Shown here: positions 20,515-31,697 of the stretch, one piece after another
How the letters are laid out: each line of letters begins with the position of its first letter
Position numbering within the stretch: position 1 is the stretch's first letter
NCBI GenBank assembly: GCA_039881045.1
Contig: JAYWVB010000021.1
Coordinates: 248,001-312,000 of the forward strand
Source of the DNA: Chaetomium olivaceum
Taxonomy: Eukaryota > Ascomycota > Sordariomycetes > Sordariales > Chaetomiaceae
DNA length: 64,000 bases
Direction: 5' to 3'
Notes under the pieces: generated by a model
Told to the model about the DNA's origin: nothing
The model's input: the letters and a program-made list of their open reading frames with translations, nothing else
Database searches by the model: none
Position numbers and translations under genes: made by a program

Positions 20515-22067
20515 GCTGAGGGTAAAGAGCGAGCCCGATGACGGTCAGACTTGAATGACTAGCGGCTAGGTAGGTACAACGGCAACGATAAAACACAAAA
20601 TAGTAGTGGTTTCCGAGATGATACTTGGGGAAAAGAAACAAGACAGGGAAGAAATCCTTGCCGTGGGGAAAGTGGTTGATTGATATACATACATCCATGC
20701 CTGGCTACGCGTAAACCGTCAACGGCCCTTCGCCCTTCCCACCCGCAGTGCTCCAAGAATGGACTGATGCATGAGCTGCACGGTGGCTTATGCATTCTAA
20801 CCATTCTGGCTATGTTCTCACCACCAAAATCATCGTGGTGGGTGTCACGGACCCTTTTTGGGTGATTGAAACCTGGTGTGGCGATCCGGCCGTTGAGCCC
20901 CTGAATCCAGGGGCTGGCCTGGTGGTTGTCACTTTTTAGTTCTTTTCCCCGGATTTTCGCATTCTGCCACGTTTCTCAGTACATGGAAGGGTTATATGCA
21001 TTGTCCTCGTGGCATTTCCGTCTCTTCGTGGAACCTGGCTAGTGTTTTAGCAAAGGAGGGTGCCATCCGGTGTCACTGTATCATCGAGGGGTATCACAAC
21101 CTCTCTTCCGCGCCGCATAGTCTGCATTTTACGAAACGACATCACCTCCTACAGGTTCTTGGTGAAAACTACCACTTCCAAAAGTCATACAGCTTGCTGT
21201 AACTTTTCGCCTCCACGGTCGTAAGATGGACAACACAAAATGTTGATGCAACACCAAGGATTGCACACAAAAGCCGGAAAACGTCATGTATACGTACCGG
21301 TAGTACAAGACACATCATTACATGCCATTTAGCAATTTTATTCCGGCCTGTACGACTCGGTGAAGTCACGTGCAGTATCCGAGACTGAGAAGCTCGTTTG
21401 TCCTCGGTGTACGTACTGCGTAGGGCTGACGGTGTGCTGGTACTGCATGCCAAGAGCCACGGCTCCTTCGGAGCTACCCGAACTGACCAGATCCCTGGGT
21501 CTTATGTGCATACATACGACGACGTAGGCAGGCGTGGTATGAGACGGGTGGTCAGCGGTAGGATCGAGCCGTTGGTTTAGGTAGCCTTGGAGTCCGCCTT
21601 GTCTGCTCCACGTGGAATTATGCGGTCGTCGGAGCTGCGCCGCGATCCCGCATCCTGCCAAAGGGAGGAGCTGAGCTTGATCCTACTGCAGTGGTGAGTA
21701 CAGCAGCTGAATGTGGAGAATGACACAGCAGGTAACACAAATACTCGATTTTGATATTCTGGTGTGGAAAGGTGTTGATATGCAGCGAGTGTGTATAGCG
21801 CGGTAATGCCGTGAAGCAACGCTATGCTATCTAAATCTATGCAGCTCTAATCCTGTGGTAAAAAAGCAACGCCAAAATATGCCCTGGTTGCCCCCGTCAA
21901 CCATACCCGTTTTGTGTGCCCCATCGTCATGAATCAACATCGCGGATGTGATATCTTGTGTGTAAAAGACCGATCCACCGACGCCACCAGCACCTTGAAA
22001 AAAGAAAGGTCCCAATGCCATCATTGCCATGAGATGAGATGACCATCCATCAGTCGGTAGTCAATAT
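20515..22067. other. Intergenic, no gene seen
   Basis: About 1.5 kb without a recognisable protein on either strand. The right end is probably the 3' UTR of the small minus-strand gene at 22068-22335. Confidence 0.5.
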
Positions 22068-22335
22068 TTAGCGCTTAGCACCTCCGGAGCTCTGCAGTGA
22101 TAGTCAGCAACCCGCTACATCAACAAGATGGAGAGACGAAAAGGAGAAAACGTACACCGCCGGAGGGGTATGAGGAGCCGCCAGAAGAGCCGCCCGAGTT
22201 AGACCCTGAGCCGCCCGAGGTGGAGCTGCCGCCGTAAGGAGGGAAGGCAACATCAGGCTTGAGGATGCCGAGGGCTGAGCCGTGCTTGAGGACATCGTCC
22301 CAGTTGCGAGTCGAGTTTCCCGAGGTGCCAGACAT
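22068..22335 (-). CDS. Small Ser/Gly-rich protein (67 residues), function unknown
   Basis: Exon 1 (22156-22335) encodes MSGTSGNSTRNWDDVLKHGS, then ALGILKPDVAFPPYGG and a Ser/Gly-rich tail. An intron at 22092-22155 (GTACGT donor, CTGCAG acceptor) leads to a 24-nt last exon that continues the same Ser/Gly pattern and ends KR. The splice is phase 0 and the composition is continuous across it, which supports the model. The N-terminal 35 residues look like a conserved motif because they are not low complexity. The frame stays open upstream to an ATG at 22557 with an Asn-rich extension (encoded by AAC/AAT repeats). I consider that the 5' leader. No domain was recognised. Confidence 0.6.
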
Positions 22336-24361
22336 TGTCGGTGGGTTTTGGGGAGGGGATATGGGGTTGAGATTGTTCAGATGATAGGGACGTCTCGGGG
22401 ATGATAGAGACTGGAGGTGCTGGATGAGAGTGTTTGTTGTAGCGGTGAGGTCGACGTGATTGCTGTTGTTATTGTTGTTATGGTTGTTGTTGATGATGGC
22501 GATGCTGTTGTTGCAATGTGCTGGTGAGCATTGTGGTGATCCAGACCTGGTGTCCATGGCTTATATATCTCGAGAGACGACAGATGTCTTTTTAGAAAAT
22601 GCGCCTGATGATACTTGTTGATGTTTCTCGTAAGGCCGACAATGGCAAGTCCTCGGCCCGGAAAAGTTACAGGTAGTTGCCTGGTGGAACTGTTCCACGT
22701 TCGGATCGGATTTGGATGTTTTCTTACTACAGCCTGCCTATAGGCACAAGCAATGACTCGGCTCAATCAAGGGGTTAAGATCGTGAGCTGGGCTGTGCTA
22801 GGGAGAGAGCCTGAGAGGTTGGGACCGTTAGGGAAACAAGTTGTTTGTTTGGCATTGATTGGTGGGGAGTCCGTGGGTCATGGAGAGAGCGCGTGTCACC
22901 GTCTGGTGTGCAAAGTACTGTATCATGTTCGGAGGGGGGTCTTCGGTTTGGCCACATTATTAGATAATCGGACGAAAATTGGTTACCTAGGGAGTTACCT
23001 GGCACAGGATTGCGGCGGATAGCGGAAATTTCAAACGCACGGCCACGATAAAGGTTGCTGGCTGCGCAAGTTACAACCAAATCTGTATTTCACCGTTTCA
23101 CTGAAAGCCGGGATTTTGGGGGGAAAGTGCGAGCAGATTGCCAGAGAGTCCGAGCAAGTGGGCCACGCGTCGTCGATTTCCGCCGGGCGGAGGCTTGCTA
23201 GCGGAGCGGCGCCGGGGCACGAACAGTCCGGACCGCCCTAATAGGAAATTCGGACCCACCTCAACATGCCCAGCGGCAAACATTGAAACCAACAATTTAA
23301 GCGCCTAACAGGTCACGGCCCTAGCCGAGGGCTGGAACACAAGCAACCTGGAAACTTCCATGCGTGGAAACTTGTGATGATATGGTTCCGCGCCTCACTT
23401 GTGCTTCCCAGCGCGGGAAAATGACGTCCGCGGGGTTTGCCGTTCGACGGGAATTCCGTACAATTCGGAGAGCTCGGGAATCTAGCCATTGGAATTCAAA
23501 ATTGAAATGCGACAAACTGGGAGTCTGGGACCGGGAAACCCAACCCAACCGACCCGTCCGACCTGCGGCAGGCCCGAGTACCTACTTACCTTACGCGGCC
23601 CGCCGCGTCCGCTGGCCATCCGATACGCTTCGCCCGACCCATGCCGTCGCCGATATCGTGAGAATTATAACCAGGTACCCGTCTACACTTGGTTGCACTT
23701 GTACCAGTCCACCAGTTCCAGCACGCCGTTGCGAAATGCGCTGTCGAGGTTGGCCGCTGGTATTTGGCATTTGGCATTGCGGCATTGTGGCAATACCAAG
23801 TCGCTGTTAGCCTGTTGCCTTCCAATGTGTGACCTCGCCCTGTGAGAAGGTGGCTTGAATCGAACGCAATCATCCACCCGGGGTCGCCGGGGAGTCGTTG
23901 TTTTCTATGAGGCTCAGCAGTCCTAGAACTAGTTGCAAAGGTTCCGATTCGTCGGTGCGCTTAAGGATTGTGACTTTGTGTTCCTCGAGTTTTGTGTTCC
24001 TGGAGCTTTCTCTGTCTCGAGATCTGCAAAATCTATACTCACAAAGCTAGGCATCATCTCTCCGGCGATTACATGTTCCAAATGCTTTGCGAGTTCAACC
24101 TTGGACGTATCCGAGGACTGGTGCTCCCGTAGTTACCTGCTGCTTCCAGGTTGTTCAGGCTGTTCAACTTTCTAAAAGGGTCTCGCCACCAGAAAATTGG
24201 TGACTGAATTGGCAGAATCTCACGGGTTCGGTAGCCGCTTGCCAGCTCGGTCACGGTCTTACCCGTCACATCGGGCCAATGCCGACTGCCATGTATGGTG
24301 TGGGCGGTGCCCTCGGTTCGGGTGCAGTTATAATTATCCTGACGTGAAGTTGTAAACCGAG
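22336..24361. other. Intergenic, no gene seen
   Basis: About 2 kb with no convincing gene. Several open frames are unrelated to any family I know. Confidence 0.5.
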
Positions 24362-24631
24362 GTGCTGGGTAAAATCAGTCGTTTCGCGGGGCATTCTGCC
24401 TTGGGGGCCGCAAATGTCATTCTTCCTTTCCTGCCTGTTTCTGACCTCCTCCGAGGCGCAGGTTTAGCTCCGAAAATCTACAAATCAAAAAACGAGCTTG
24501 AGCGTATTCAAAGCGAGCTTGAGCGTATTCAAAGCGAAATGCGGCAGGAGGGAAGCTTTTGGGCCATCACTGAGCCGAGGTTGCATAGAAGATGGTCCTT
24601 TCCCTTCCAGTTTTGCACGCACAATGCATAG
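24362..24631 (+). other. Open frame with helical repeat, no ATG; possible exon or gene relic
   Basis: An 89-codon open stretch without a usable ATG. It reads protein-like in the middle: SALGAANVILPFLPVSDLL, then two copies of SELERIQ-type heptads created by a 21-bp duplication. The frame has no recognised family and no clear splice partners. It may be an exon of an unannotated gene, a relic, or chance. Confidence 0.2.
24493..24534. repeat. 21-bp perfect tandem duplication
   Basis: Two adjacent exact copies of a 21-mer beginning CGAGCTTGAGCGTATTC. The unit length is a multiple of three and keeps the surrounding open frame, adding one helix turn pair (ELERIQS). Confidence 0.9.
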
Positions 24632-24971
24632 CAGATTGTAAGCCCCCAAGAGACAGGCACAACATCCAATCGTGACTGCCAGTTTCATTCGCGCATTGAG
24701 GGTCAAAAAACCGGGCCGAAGCTGCAGATGGTAGGTCGGCTGCCCGTTGTGTTTGACCCCAAAACACCCAATCAATGGGCCTCTCCGGTTACCTTTCCAG
24801 TACTTGGAACAGTCGCACTGCGTGCATTGGCAATCGAGTCTCTACCAAGTACCTATGTGAGGGGCTGCCCAAGGCTTTAAATTCCCATTCCCGCATCACA
24901 ACCTCGTTGACTTTCGTCCTTCTCTCTATCCTTCAACCCATTCTTTCATCAACCTCAGACACACTCGGGCG

Positions 24972-25075
24972 GAGGACAGCGGTGCCCGGAATTAGAATTC
25001 CATTTTATCGATGTCTTCCCAACTAAGACATGCATGGATATATATGGAGCGCTAATTCCGGGCGTCGCTGTCCTC
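24972..25075. repeat. Imperfect inverted repeat, 24-nt arms
   Basis: The arms are 24972-24995 (GAGGACAGCGGTGCCCGGAA...) and 25052-25075, complementary at 22 of 24 positions with the two mismatches adjacent, separated by 56 nt. It could fold as a long hairpin or be the ends of a small non-autonomous element. It lies about 640 bp upstream of the C2H2 gene. Confidence 0.75.
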
Positions 25076-25470
25076 TGGGGATTACTACAACGCATCGATT
25101 TCCTTTTTACATTCTTTTACTTTCTCCAGTCGAGAAACGCTCTTCTGTATTGGCAAAGTGTGAGATTTAAGACCTTCTGTTATGCGTAAATTTGACATTC
25201 TTGATCAATTCTAACCATGATAAAGGCGTCATCGGATGAACCTCGCAGAAGGTTGAGCCGCCCGAGCTCGTCATACCATTGTCAATGTGCTATCGGGATG
25301 GTTCGAGGCAGAAGCCCAATCCCCTTTTGCCTCGCGTTCTTGCTCAATATGCACCGTGTTGATAGCACCTTGACAATCATACGACGCGGTCGGGCGGTTC
25401 AACCTCTTGACCGTGAAAATGGTAGAAGGGGAGGCCGATGTTAGAGTATCGCCCGTGTATCATGCACAAC

Positions 25471-25537
25471 GTATGTTTTCTACCCTTGCATATGCAGTCA
25501 TATCCTCCGTGGCACTAACATGTATCACCGTCTATAG
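25471..25537 (+). promoter_or_regulatory. Probable 5' UTR intron of the C2H2 gene
   Basis: GTATGT donor, CACTAAC branch site and TATAG acceptor, 67 nt long and located 177 bp before the main ATG. Confidence 0.6.
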
Positions 25538-25713
25538 CAGATTGCAAGGGACCTAGATACGTCCCAAAAAGGTCTCGCACGATTCGTACCACCGGATCAC
25601 AACACGCACCCATCAGCTCGCAAACTATTCGCTGCTTTCCCAAGCAAAAAGCCCAAACAACATAGCAAGCCCCCTAAAGCCAGAGCACGGAGCCACGCCT
25701 TCACCCGTCAACA

Positions 25714-26635
25714 ATGATGGAGGCAGAACAATATGATCAGCTTGCCACTGGGGAATGGCCCTCCTGGAATGACGACAGTTTTAACGAAGTCCAATGGAAC
25801 GACAATCCTAACACATTCGAATACAGTTACATAACCGCTGATTGTCTTTCCCTAACGCCAGAGTTCCTGGACTCACCGCAGTTTCTACTAACTCCTGACG
25901 CACAAGCGGACGGCTCGCCTTGGGGCTCTACGTCGAAACCCACGGATTCCGTCCTACAGCTAGATTCACCTTGGTCTCAGCCTACGGCGATTATGGATAT
26001 TATTTCTCCAGTCAGTTCAGATGGTACGACCTGGACTTCGCCATCACTGGAGTCCGACTTCAACAGCCCCGTCATGGATACCACATGGTCACAATCTAGA
26101 GTTGTCCAACTAAACAAGGTGGAATGGGTGAGAGAAGACTCAAATTGTAATGCAACCGCCATCGCCGCAATGGACACGGTCCCACAGCCACCGCTGCTGC
26201 CTGCCACAGAAATTCCCCCCTGGGACGGAATCCAACAAGCGCCACAGCCCTCTGCTACCGGCCAAAGACTGCTCACAATGGACGACCTGCCCCCCGGTGT
26301 TTCATCGTGCGTGTCCTTCTTAGCTCGTCTATCGATTGACCGACTAGCACTAACAAAACATGCCTAGGCGCAAATGGCGTATGAAAATAAGACCAGAAAG
26401 ATGCCCTGTCTGCCAAATGGGTCACTCGTATATGTCTGAGCTCAAGAAGCACATACTCGCCCACCATCCCGAGCTCACCGCAGAGTATGGGATTCGAACA
26501 GAACCATACGTCTGCAAGTGGTGCGATAAGTCATATACAAGAGCTGACCGTCTGACGCGTCATCTGACACAGAAACACGGGCGGCCAAAAAACGCAAAGG
26601 GAAGACGTAAGGGGGAGGGAAGGGATGGGACTTGA
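25714..26635 (+). CDS. C2H2 zinc-finger transcription factor
   Basis: Two exons (25714-26306 and 26368-26635) join in phase 2 across an intron with a GTGCGT donor, CACTAAC branch and CCTAG acceptor, giving 286 residues. The first about 195 residues are acidic and rich in Ser, Thr, Pro and Trp (repeated W-S-Q, W-T-S, L-D-S-P motifs), consistent with an activation domain. After the intron comes a basic patch (RRKWRMKIRPER), then two C2H2 fingers: CPVCQMGHSYMSELKKHILA and, after an 11-residue linker with PELTAEYGIR, YVCKWCDKSYTRADRLTRHL. The second finger is a canonical DNA-binding finger. The first has a long linker and may pair with it. Target genes are unknown. Two ATGs are adjacent, and the first is used. 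Confidence 0.8.
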
Positions 26636-28126
26636 ACACGGAGCTGATGAACATCAAGAGGAGTGCGTTATTGAACCGAGCTTTTGGATTTCCTATTTCC
26701 GTATTGGTTTACTTGAAGCGGACTTTGGAATTGGTACACACGGGTGGAGTCTCTGAGTTGAAGGTTCTCTTCACTCGGGGACGGGGATTTCTCACTGCCT
26801 ACTTTTTGAGACACAAGCTACGTTTCACAGCTTTCATGACTTGATGACTTCAATTGAGCAATTTCTATTTTCCTCCACAATGCGGAATCAAATAGAAACC
26901 GGTGGGTTTCAGCCTTGGAGGATCCACGCCAGGCTAACCTGGCATTTTTGACGAGGAACACCATCCTCTCTCAGTCTCTCGACTGTAGAACTAAGGCAAC
27001 AAGATTACGCGGGCGTCGACACTTGGCGTTCCCGCTTGAAAAGATGCGCCACCGGGGCTTTATGAGTCTTCTATGGGCTTGCTATGGGAATAACAAACAA
27101 ACAGAGCTCCGATCCTGCAGGAGTCTGGGCTGGGGTTGCTGGGCCGTAGGATCACAGGCAGTCGCTCCCAAACCCCAAACGAACCAGGCCACCGGTATTT
27201 TGCGGTGAAGCCACCCTAATGATCCTTCGGTATGGTATTTACAGCAATTTACGGCATTTACACGCTGCCTGTTTCATGGTGCGGCGGGTGCTTACTTGAT
27301 ATCAGACATCAATGCCGGGCCCTCGTATCCGACGGCCCCACCTTCGGCAGACCCCCTCCGGCCCGCGGCGGCGAGGACAGGCCCCGCTCCCCCGATGTGG
27401 AGCACGGCCGAGGCATTCCGGATGGAGTAATTTACGCCATGTACATGCCCGCGTAATGCAAAACAGTCCGAAGTAAGCCGTCTCGTGAGCTTGTGCAACG
27501 CCGCGCAGAGCTCGGGTGGTAAGGCATACTGTGATTTTAGGGTAGCATTATAACTAATAACCATTGCACAACTGAGCGTTTCCAGGTCTCCCTTTAGGTA
27601 TTTATTCTCAAGTTGACAATTTTATGCAATGGCGAAGTTATGTACTAACCTAATTATGGACAATCTGATGTTGGCAATTGTGGACTTGAATGCGCAGTGG
27701 CTTTTGATCCTCGGGTTTCCTAACACTAATTACTGCGTTGGAGATACTGCACCTGAGTTACTGGGTGATGGATAACTATTGTAGTCGACATACAGATTAC
27801 TTCGGACATACCCAGCCTGAAAAGTGTAACTGCCCGGTCGTGGCAGGCCAGGCCCGGGCCCCGCTCTCCGTCTTGGCGCGTTCAGCCCTGTAAAACGCCA
27901 AGCTGCCCGCGACACGCGACGTCAGGGCCACCTGCAATTCAGAACCCGCATCATGCATCGTGCATCGTGCATCGTGCCCCGCGTTCAACTTTCCAGGTTA
28001 ACATTCGACACCCGACAAAATTCAAGACGTCGGAGTGCTCAACATTGTGTGCAACAAACCGCCCATAACAACCAATGAACATGACGAGGTGACATCCCTT
28101 CAAGTGCACCAATTACCAACAACGAA
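26636..28126. other. Intergenic, no gene seen
   Basis: About 1.5 kb upstream of PSF2. It contains a GC-rich patch at about 27310-27420 and three tandem copies of TGCATCG at 27954-27974. No coding region was recognised. Confidence 0.5.
27954..27974. repeat. 7-nt tandem repeat, three copies
   Basis: TGCATCG repeated three times without mismatch, followed by a partial fourth copy, about 150 bp upstream of the PSF2 start. Confidence 0.85.
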
Positions 28127-29055
28127 ATGGCGCTCCCTCTCCCTGCAGGCCTAACCCACGCCGAGGCGGCCTTCCTCGCCGAAATGGAGCTTGTCACAGT
28201 CGTCCCGCGCCAGCGACTAGAAAGCATCGACTTGCTCAGCGTAAGACCTATTCCACTCAGAACCCCTTTCCCCTCCCTCCAAAAGCCAAAGCAAGCAAAC
28301 CGCAAACCCCCAAAACTAACCCTCCCCTCCCCCCTTCAACAGGGCAAAACCCCCCCGCTCCGCCCGCCACACCGAACCGACCTGCCGCTCTGGCTAGCCC
28401 TCCTCCTCAAAAAACAACGCCGCGCCAACATCCTCCCGCCCGCCTGGCTGCACCCCAACGCCCTCTCCGAAATCATCCTCCACGAAACCAAAACCGACCC
28501 CACCGCCTTCTCCCCCCCGCCCCCTCCCCCGTCACACGCGCACCCCTCCTACCCGGGCCAGGCCCACCGCCACGGCCAGCGAGGAGGTCCGCGACAAAAA
28601 GAAAAAGAAAAAGGAGAAACAGAACCAGACAACGGCCCCCTCCTCTCCGCCCCCTTCCCCCCGCCTGCACCGCCGCCGCCCCGCCCAACTTCCTCCCCTA
28701 CCACTGGCAGGAGGTCGCCGAAGCGCTGCTCGCCCACGCCGGCGACGACGTCGCCTCGGCCACGGGCGGCGGCGGCGCGGGCGAGGTCCGCCGGCTGTTG
28801 CGCGACCTGGTCGAGGTGCGCGCGGCGAAGCTGCGGAGCGGCACGGCCGAGCTGGAGGGTTTCGGGGGCGGGTTGATGGGTTTGAGAGGGGTGGGGGCTG
28901 TGGAGTTGGCTGAGAGTAGGGGGTTTGTGTTGGGGGTGGTGGATGGGGTGAGAAGGATTGGGGCGAGTGCCGAGGCGGGGAGGAGGGAGGAGGAGGAGGA
29001 GGGCGGGGGAGAGGGGGAGGGGGCGGAGGGGAGTGATGAGGAGATGGGGTTTTAG
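28127..29055 (+). CDS. PSF2: GINS complex subunit Psf2, frameshifted
   Basis: GINS is part of the CMG replicative helicase. Exon 1 (28127-28240) gives MALPLPAGLTHAEAAFLAEM and VVPRQRLESIDLLS. Intron 28241-28342 leads to GKTPPLRPPHRTDLPLWLAL and LKKQRRANILPPAWLHPNAL, all diagnostic of Psf2. After a long Pro/Lys-rich linker (about 28510-28680, unusually long for the family) the conserved second half appears in another frame: NFLPYHWQEVAEALLAHAGD, VRRLLRDLVEVRAAK, then GLRGVGAVELAESRGFVLGV and VRRIGASAE. One base is missing somewhere in the C-rich linker. With it the protein is about 275 residues. The gene is convergent with the GH47 mannosidase. Confidence 0.85.
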
Positions 29056-29227
29056 GTTTGGTTTTGGGGAACTGAACTGGGGGGTTTATATGGGTTGGCT
29101 TGGTTGCTGGTGGGCACGATCTGGGTGGAAGGCATATATCCATGATCTGTTTACGTTCGCGCACTGTGGACATGTTGGGAGGCAAGACAAGCTGGAAGGC
29201 CGGGAATGGTATTATATTACATCACGG

Positions 29228-31014
29228 CTAAGGCAGCAACCGACGGAAGGGATGGGCTTCCGTGTTGAGTACAAACTCGTCGAGGTTGATCAGCTCGGGG
29301 TCGCTGAAAATGAGATAGAAGTATTTCAGCGTCTCGGCCATCCAGAACGACTCCATCGAGTCCTTCACCACGGGCTTCTCCGTCGCCGGGATCGTGATGT
29401 CCCGGACCGCCGAGTTGGCCAGCTCGGTGCTTGTCGCCTTGTCGATGGCCGTGAACATGTCCCACGCCGCGTCCAGGAGACTCGCGTCTCCAGTAACTCG
29501 GTATAGCACGAAGACGCTCTCGATGGCTTCTGGGCGCAGGACGTACGACCGGTCATAGACGGCCGTGAAACCCTTGGGGAACCGCTCCTTCTTGATGATG
29601 TCCTCGGCTTCGGCGTTGCTTTCCGGACCGTCGGTAGCCTTGTTGGCTTTGCGGAGAACCTCCTTCTTCCAAACAGCCTCGTCCCACTCACAAGCACTGT
29701 CCTTCGGGCACGAAGCCATGACGAACGACTCGGGCATGATGCCGTGGGGAAACGCCTTGTACGTCCACACGCAACCGTCAGTCAGCTTCCTCCCCGCAAT
29801 CACATCCTTCTCACGGCCGAAAAGCCTCCCACCCAACGCCATCACACCCCCAAGAAGCAGGTGAGATGCTGGCCCCTTGCCTCAAACTCCAAGCCACTCT
29901 CTCTGGCGTGGACATCTCCCGCAATAAGAATATCCTCGTTCGTCGGTGTCATTGGGCGGAACAGGTTGTGCTTCATGGCCGTGTCCATGGCCTTCTCGTA
30001 CATGGTCTGGTACATGGGCAGCTGACCACCCATCATAGCCGACATTTTGGGCAGGTACTCGTACGCCGAATCCGCCATGGCGCCCAGGGTGAAGTCCGGA
30101 CCCGAGTTGAAGATCCTCTTCTTCCCGTTGACCTTCAGGGGCCAGAGACCCGGGACGGCGGTTGTGTCCTGCTGCGCAGCCATATCATCGCTGATACGCT
30201 GCGCTAGGTCAAACCACTTGGGGTTGCCCGTCAACACAGACAAGCGGGTGAACTCCATAGACAGGGTGCCCACTTCGGCGATGAGCCCCTCACTGGCGAC
30301 CTGCGTCGTGCCCTTGATGGCGGCTCGCATATCCCACCGCGTGACGGGCATGTGACTGGGGGTGTCAAAGGCCTTGTACAGCATGTCGCCGACCTCGGTG
30401 GCCTTGCCCAGCAGCCGCTTGTCGCCGCTCAGGTCAAAGGCCGAGAGGAAGCCGCCGAGGTAGCGGATGTTGGTCTCGAACACGTTGACCCGGTCGATGG
30501 CGGTGTGCGTGAAGTTGATGCCGTCGGCCGCGGCCACGGCGTCGTCGAACTCGCCCTTCATGTCCATGATCCACAGCGTGTCGAGCGAGTCCACCAGGGT
30601 GGCCGCCCACCCGCCAAAGGGGTCCTTGCGCCCGCCCGACACGGGGGTCAGCTCGTCGGCGCCCCATGCGAACTTCCGGTACGACGACCAGCACTTGGCG
30701 AAGATGTCTCGGACGGCCTTCTGGTGCTGCGCACGCCGGCCGCGGGCCTCCTGGTCCTCCTCTGCGGGGAAGGTGGTGGTCTGGATGGGCGGGTATTGGA
30801 CGGGCAGGCCGGTGGGTAGCGGCCGGATAGTGGCGACCGGATAATGGATGGGGACCTTGCTCCAAAAGGAATCTTCCCTTCCGGCACCGGGCCGCCCTCC
30901 ACCGTCTAGCCGCGGGAGTGTCACTACATCCGGGCGGAGGTAAAAGACCAGAAACAGCAGGATCGCCGCGGCGGGAAACAAAGTCAAGAAGCCTCTTCTC
31001 CTGACGACGAGCAT
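29228..31014 (-). CDS. GH47 class I alpha-1,2-mannosidase, type II membrane protein, frameshifted
   Basis: Class I mannosidases trim Man9GlcNAc2 on N-glycoproteins in the ER or Golgi. After a short basic N terminus (MLVVRRR) a signal-anchor (LTLFPAAAILLFLVFYL) precedes a stem and the catalytic domain. Recognised are FGGWAATLVDSLDTLWIM, RVNVFETNIRYLGGFLSA, ASEGLIAEVGTLSMEFTRLS, GLEFEARGQHLTCFLGG, RSYVLRPEAIESVF and the terminal NTEAHPF. A five-G run at about 29840-29850 should be six for the frame to continue from CFLGG into VMALGG. With it the protein is about 595 residues. The ATG at 31014 has a better context (ACAATGC) than the one at 31050, which would add 12 residues. Confidence 0.85.
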
Positions 31015-31697
31015 TGTGAAACTTGGAGGCCAGTTGTTGATTTGGAGCATCTACAAGTAAACACACGGTTGACTAGATGTCTGCCACGAAAGGGAAAAAC
31101 TGTCGGCTGGCCCCTGAGACGTCATTGCCGAGAGCCGCTAACCACACTGCGCCTCGCTTCCCGCCCAACCCTTGTGGGAGAAGAACAGCGTGGATTGGCC
31201 AAGTACAGGAGGGGATGCTCATTTACCCACCATGAAGGGAACAGGGATGGCTGGTGCCGCGGTGCCGGGCTTGTCGCGACAAGCAATGAGCGAGGAAGAA
31301 CCTTGCTCTGGCGAGAATGCTTGTTCCAAAGTTCCATGCCCAGTGTGCGAAGGAACCACGTGGGAGCGTAGAGGTGCGAGTTATCAACAAAGACGAGTAT
31401 CAGTTCGATACACTCGAGTCTACAAACTCTCGACCTGCCGATCATGCAGCCTCGCCCTTCCGAACCGAGTTAACGTTTCATCATGGTTGCGGTTACCGCC
31501 CTGTGCCGCAGCGACACCGCTGAGCGTGGTAAATAAAAACTGTCAGCGGGGATCAGGGGAGGGCTGAAGGTGCTGACTGTATTCGGGCTGGGAGTCAATG
31601 CAAGATATTTATCCCCGGCCCGAGACGGCTTCGTCCTGTTTCTTCAGGTTTTCCGTGATCTCCCACCGAGAGCGCATCTCGGACGTTTGCTCAAAGC
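31015..31697. other. Divergent promoter region, no gene seen
   Basis: Separates GH47 from the signal-peptide membrane protein on the plus strand. An acceptor-like TTACTTGTAG on the minus strand just before 31050 hints at a 5' UTR intron of the mannosidase gene. Confidence 0.5.

Larger units (their letters stand above)
24632..25713. other. Intergenic and 5' leader of the C2H2 gene
   Basis: Apart from the inverted repeat and the leader intron, no gene was seen. An upstream ORF starts at 25419 in a good context (AAAATGG), crosses the leader intron and ends at 25665, 59 codons in all. Confidence 0.45.

Noticed and set aside
20840..20995. Possible solo LTR beginning TGTCACGGACCC
   Set aside because: No matching terminal end, no target duplication and no internal retrotransposon sequence could be found.
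22336..22557. N-terminal 74-residue extension of the small Ser/Gly protein
   Set aside because: It is Asn/His-rich from simple repeats and shows no conserved character. The ATG at 22335 starts the plausible conserved motif.
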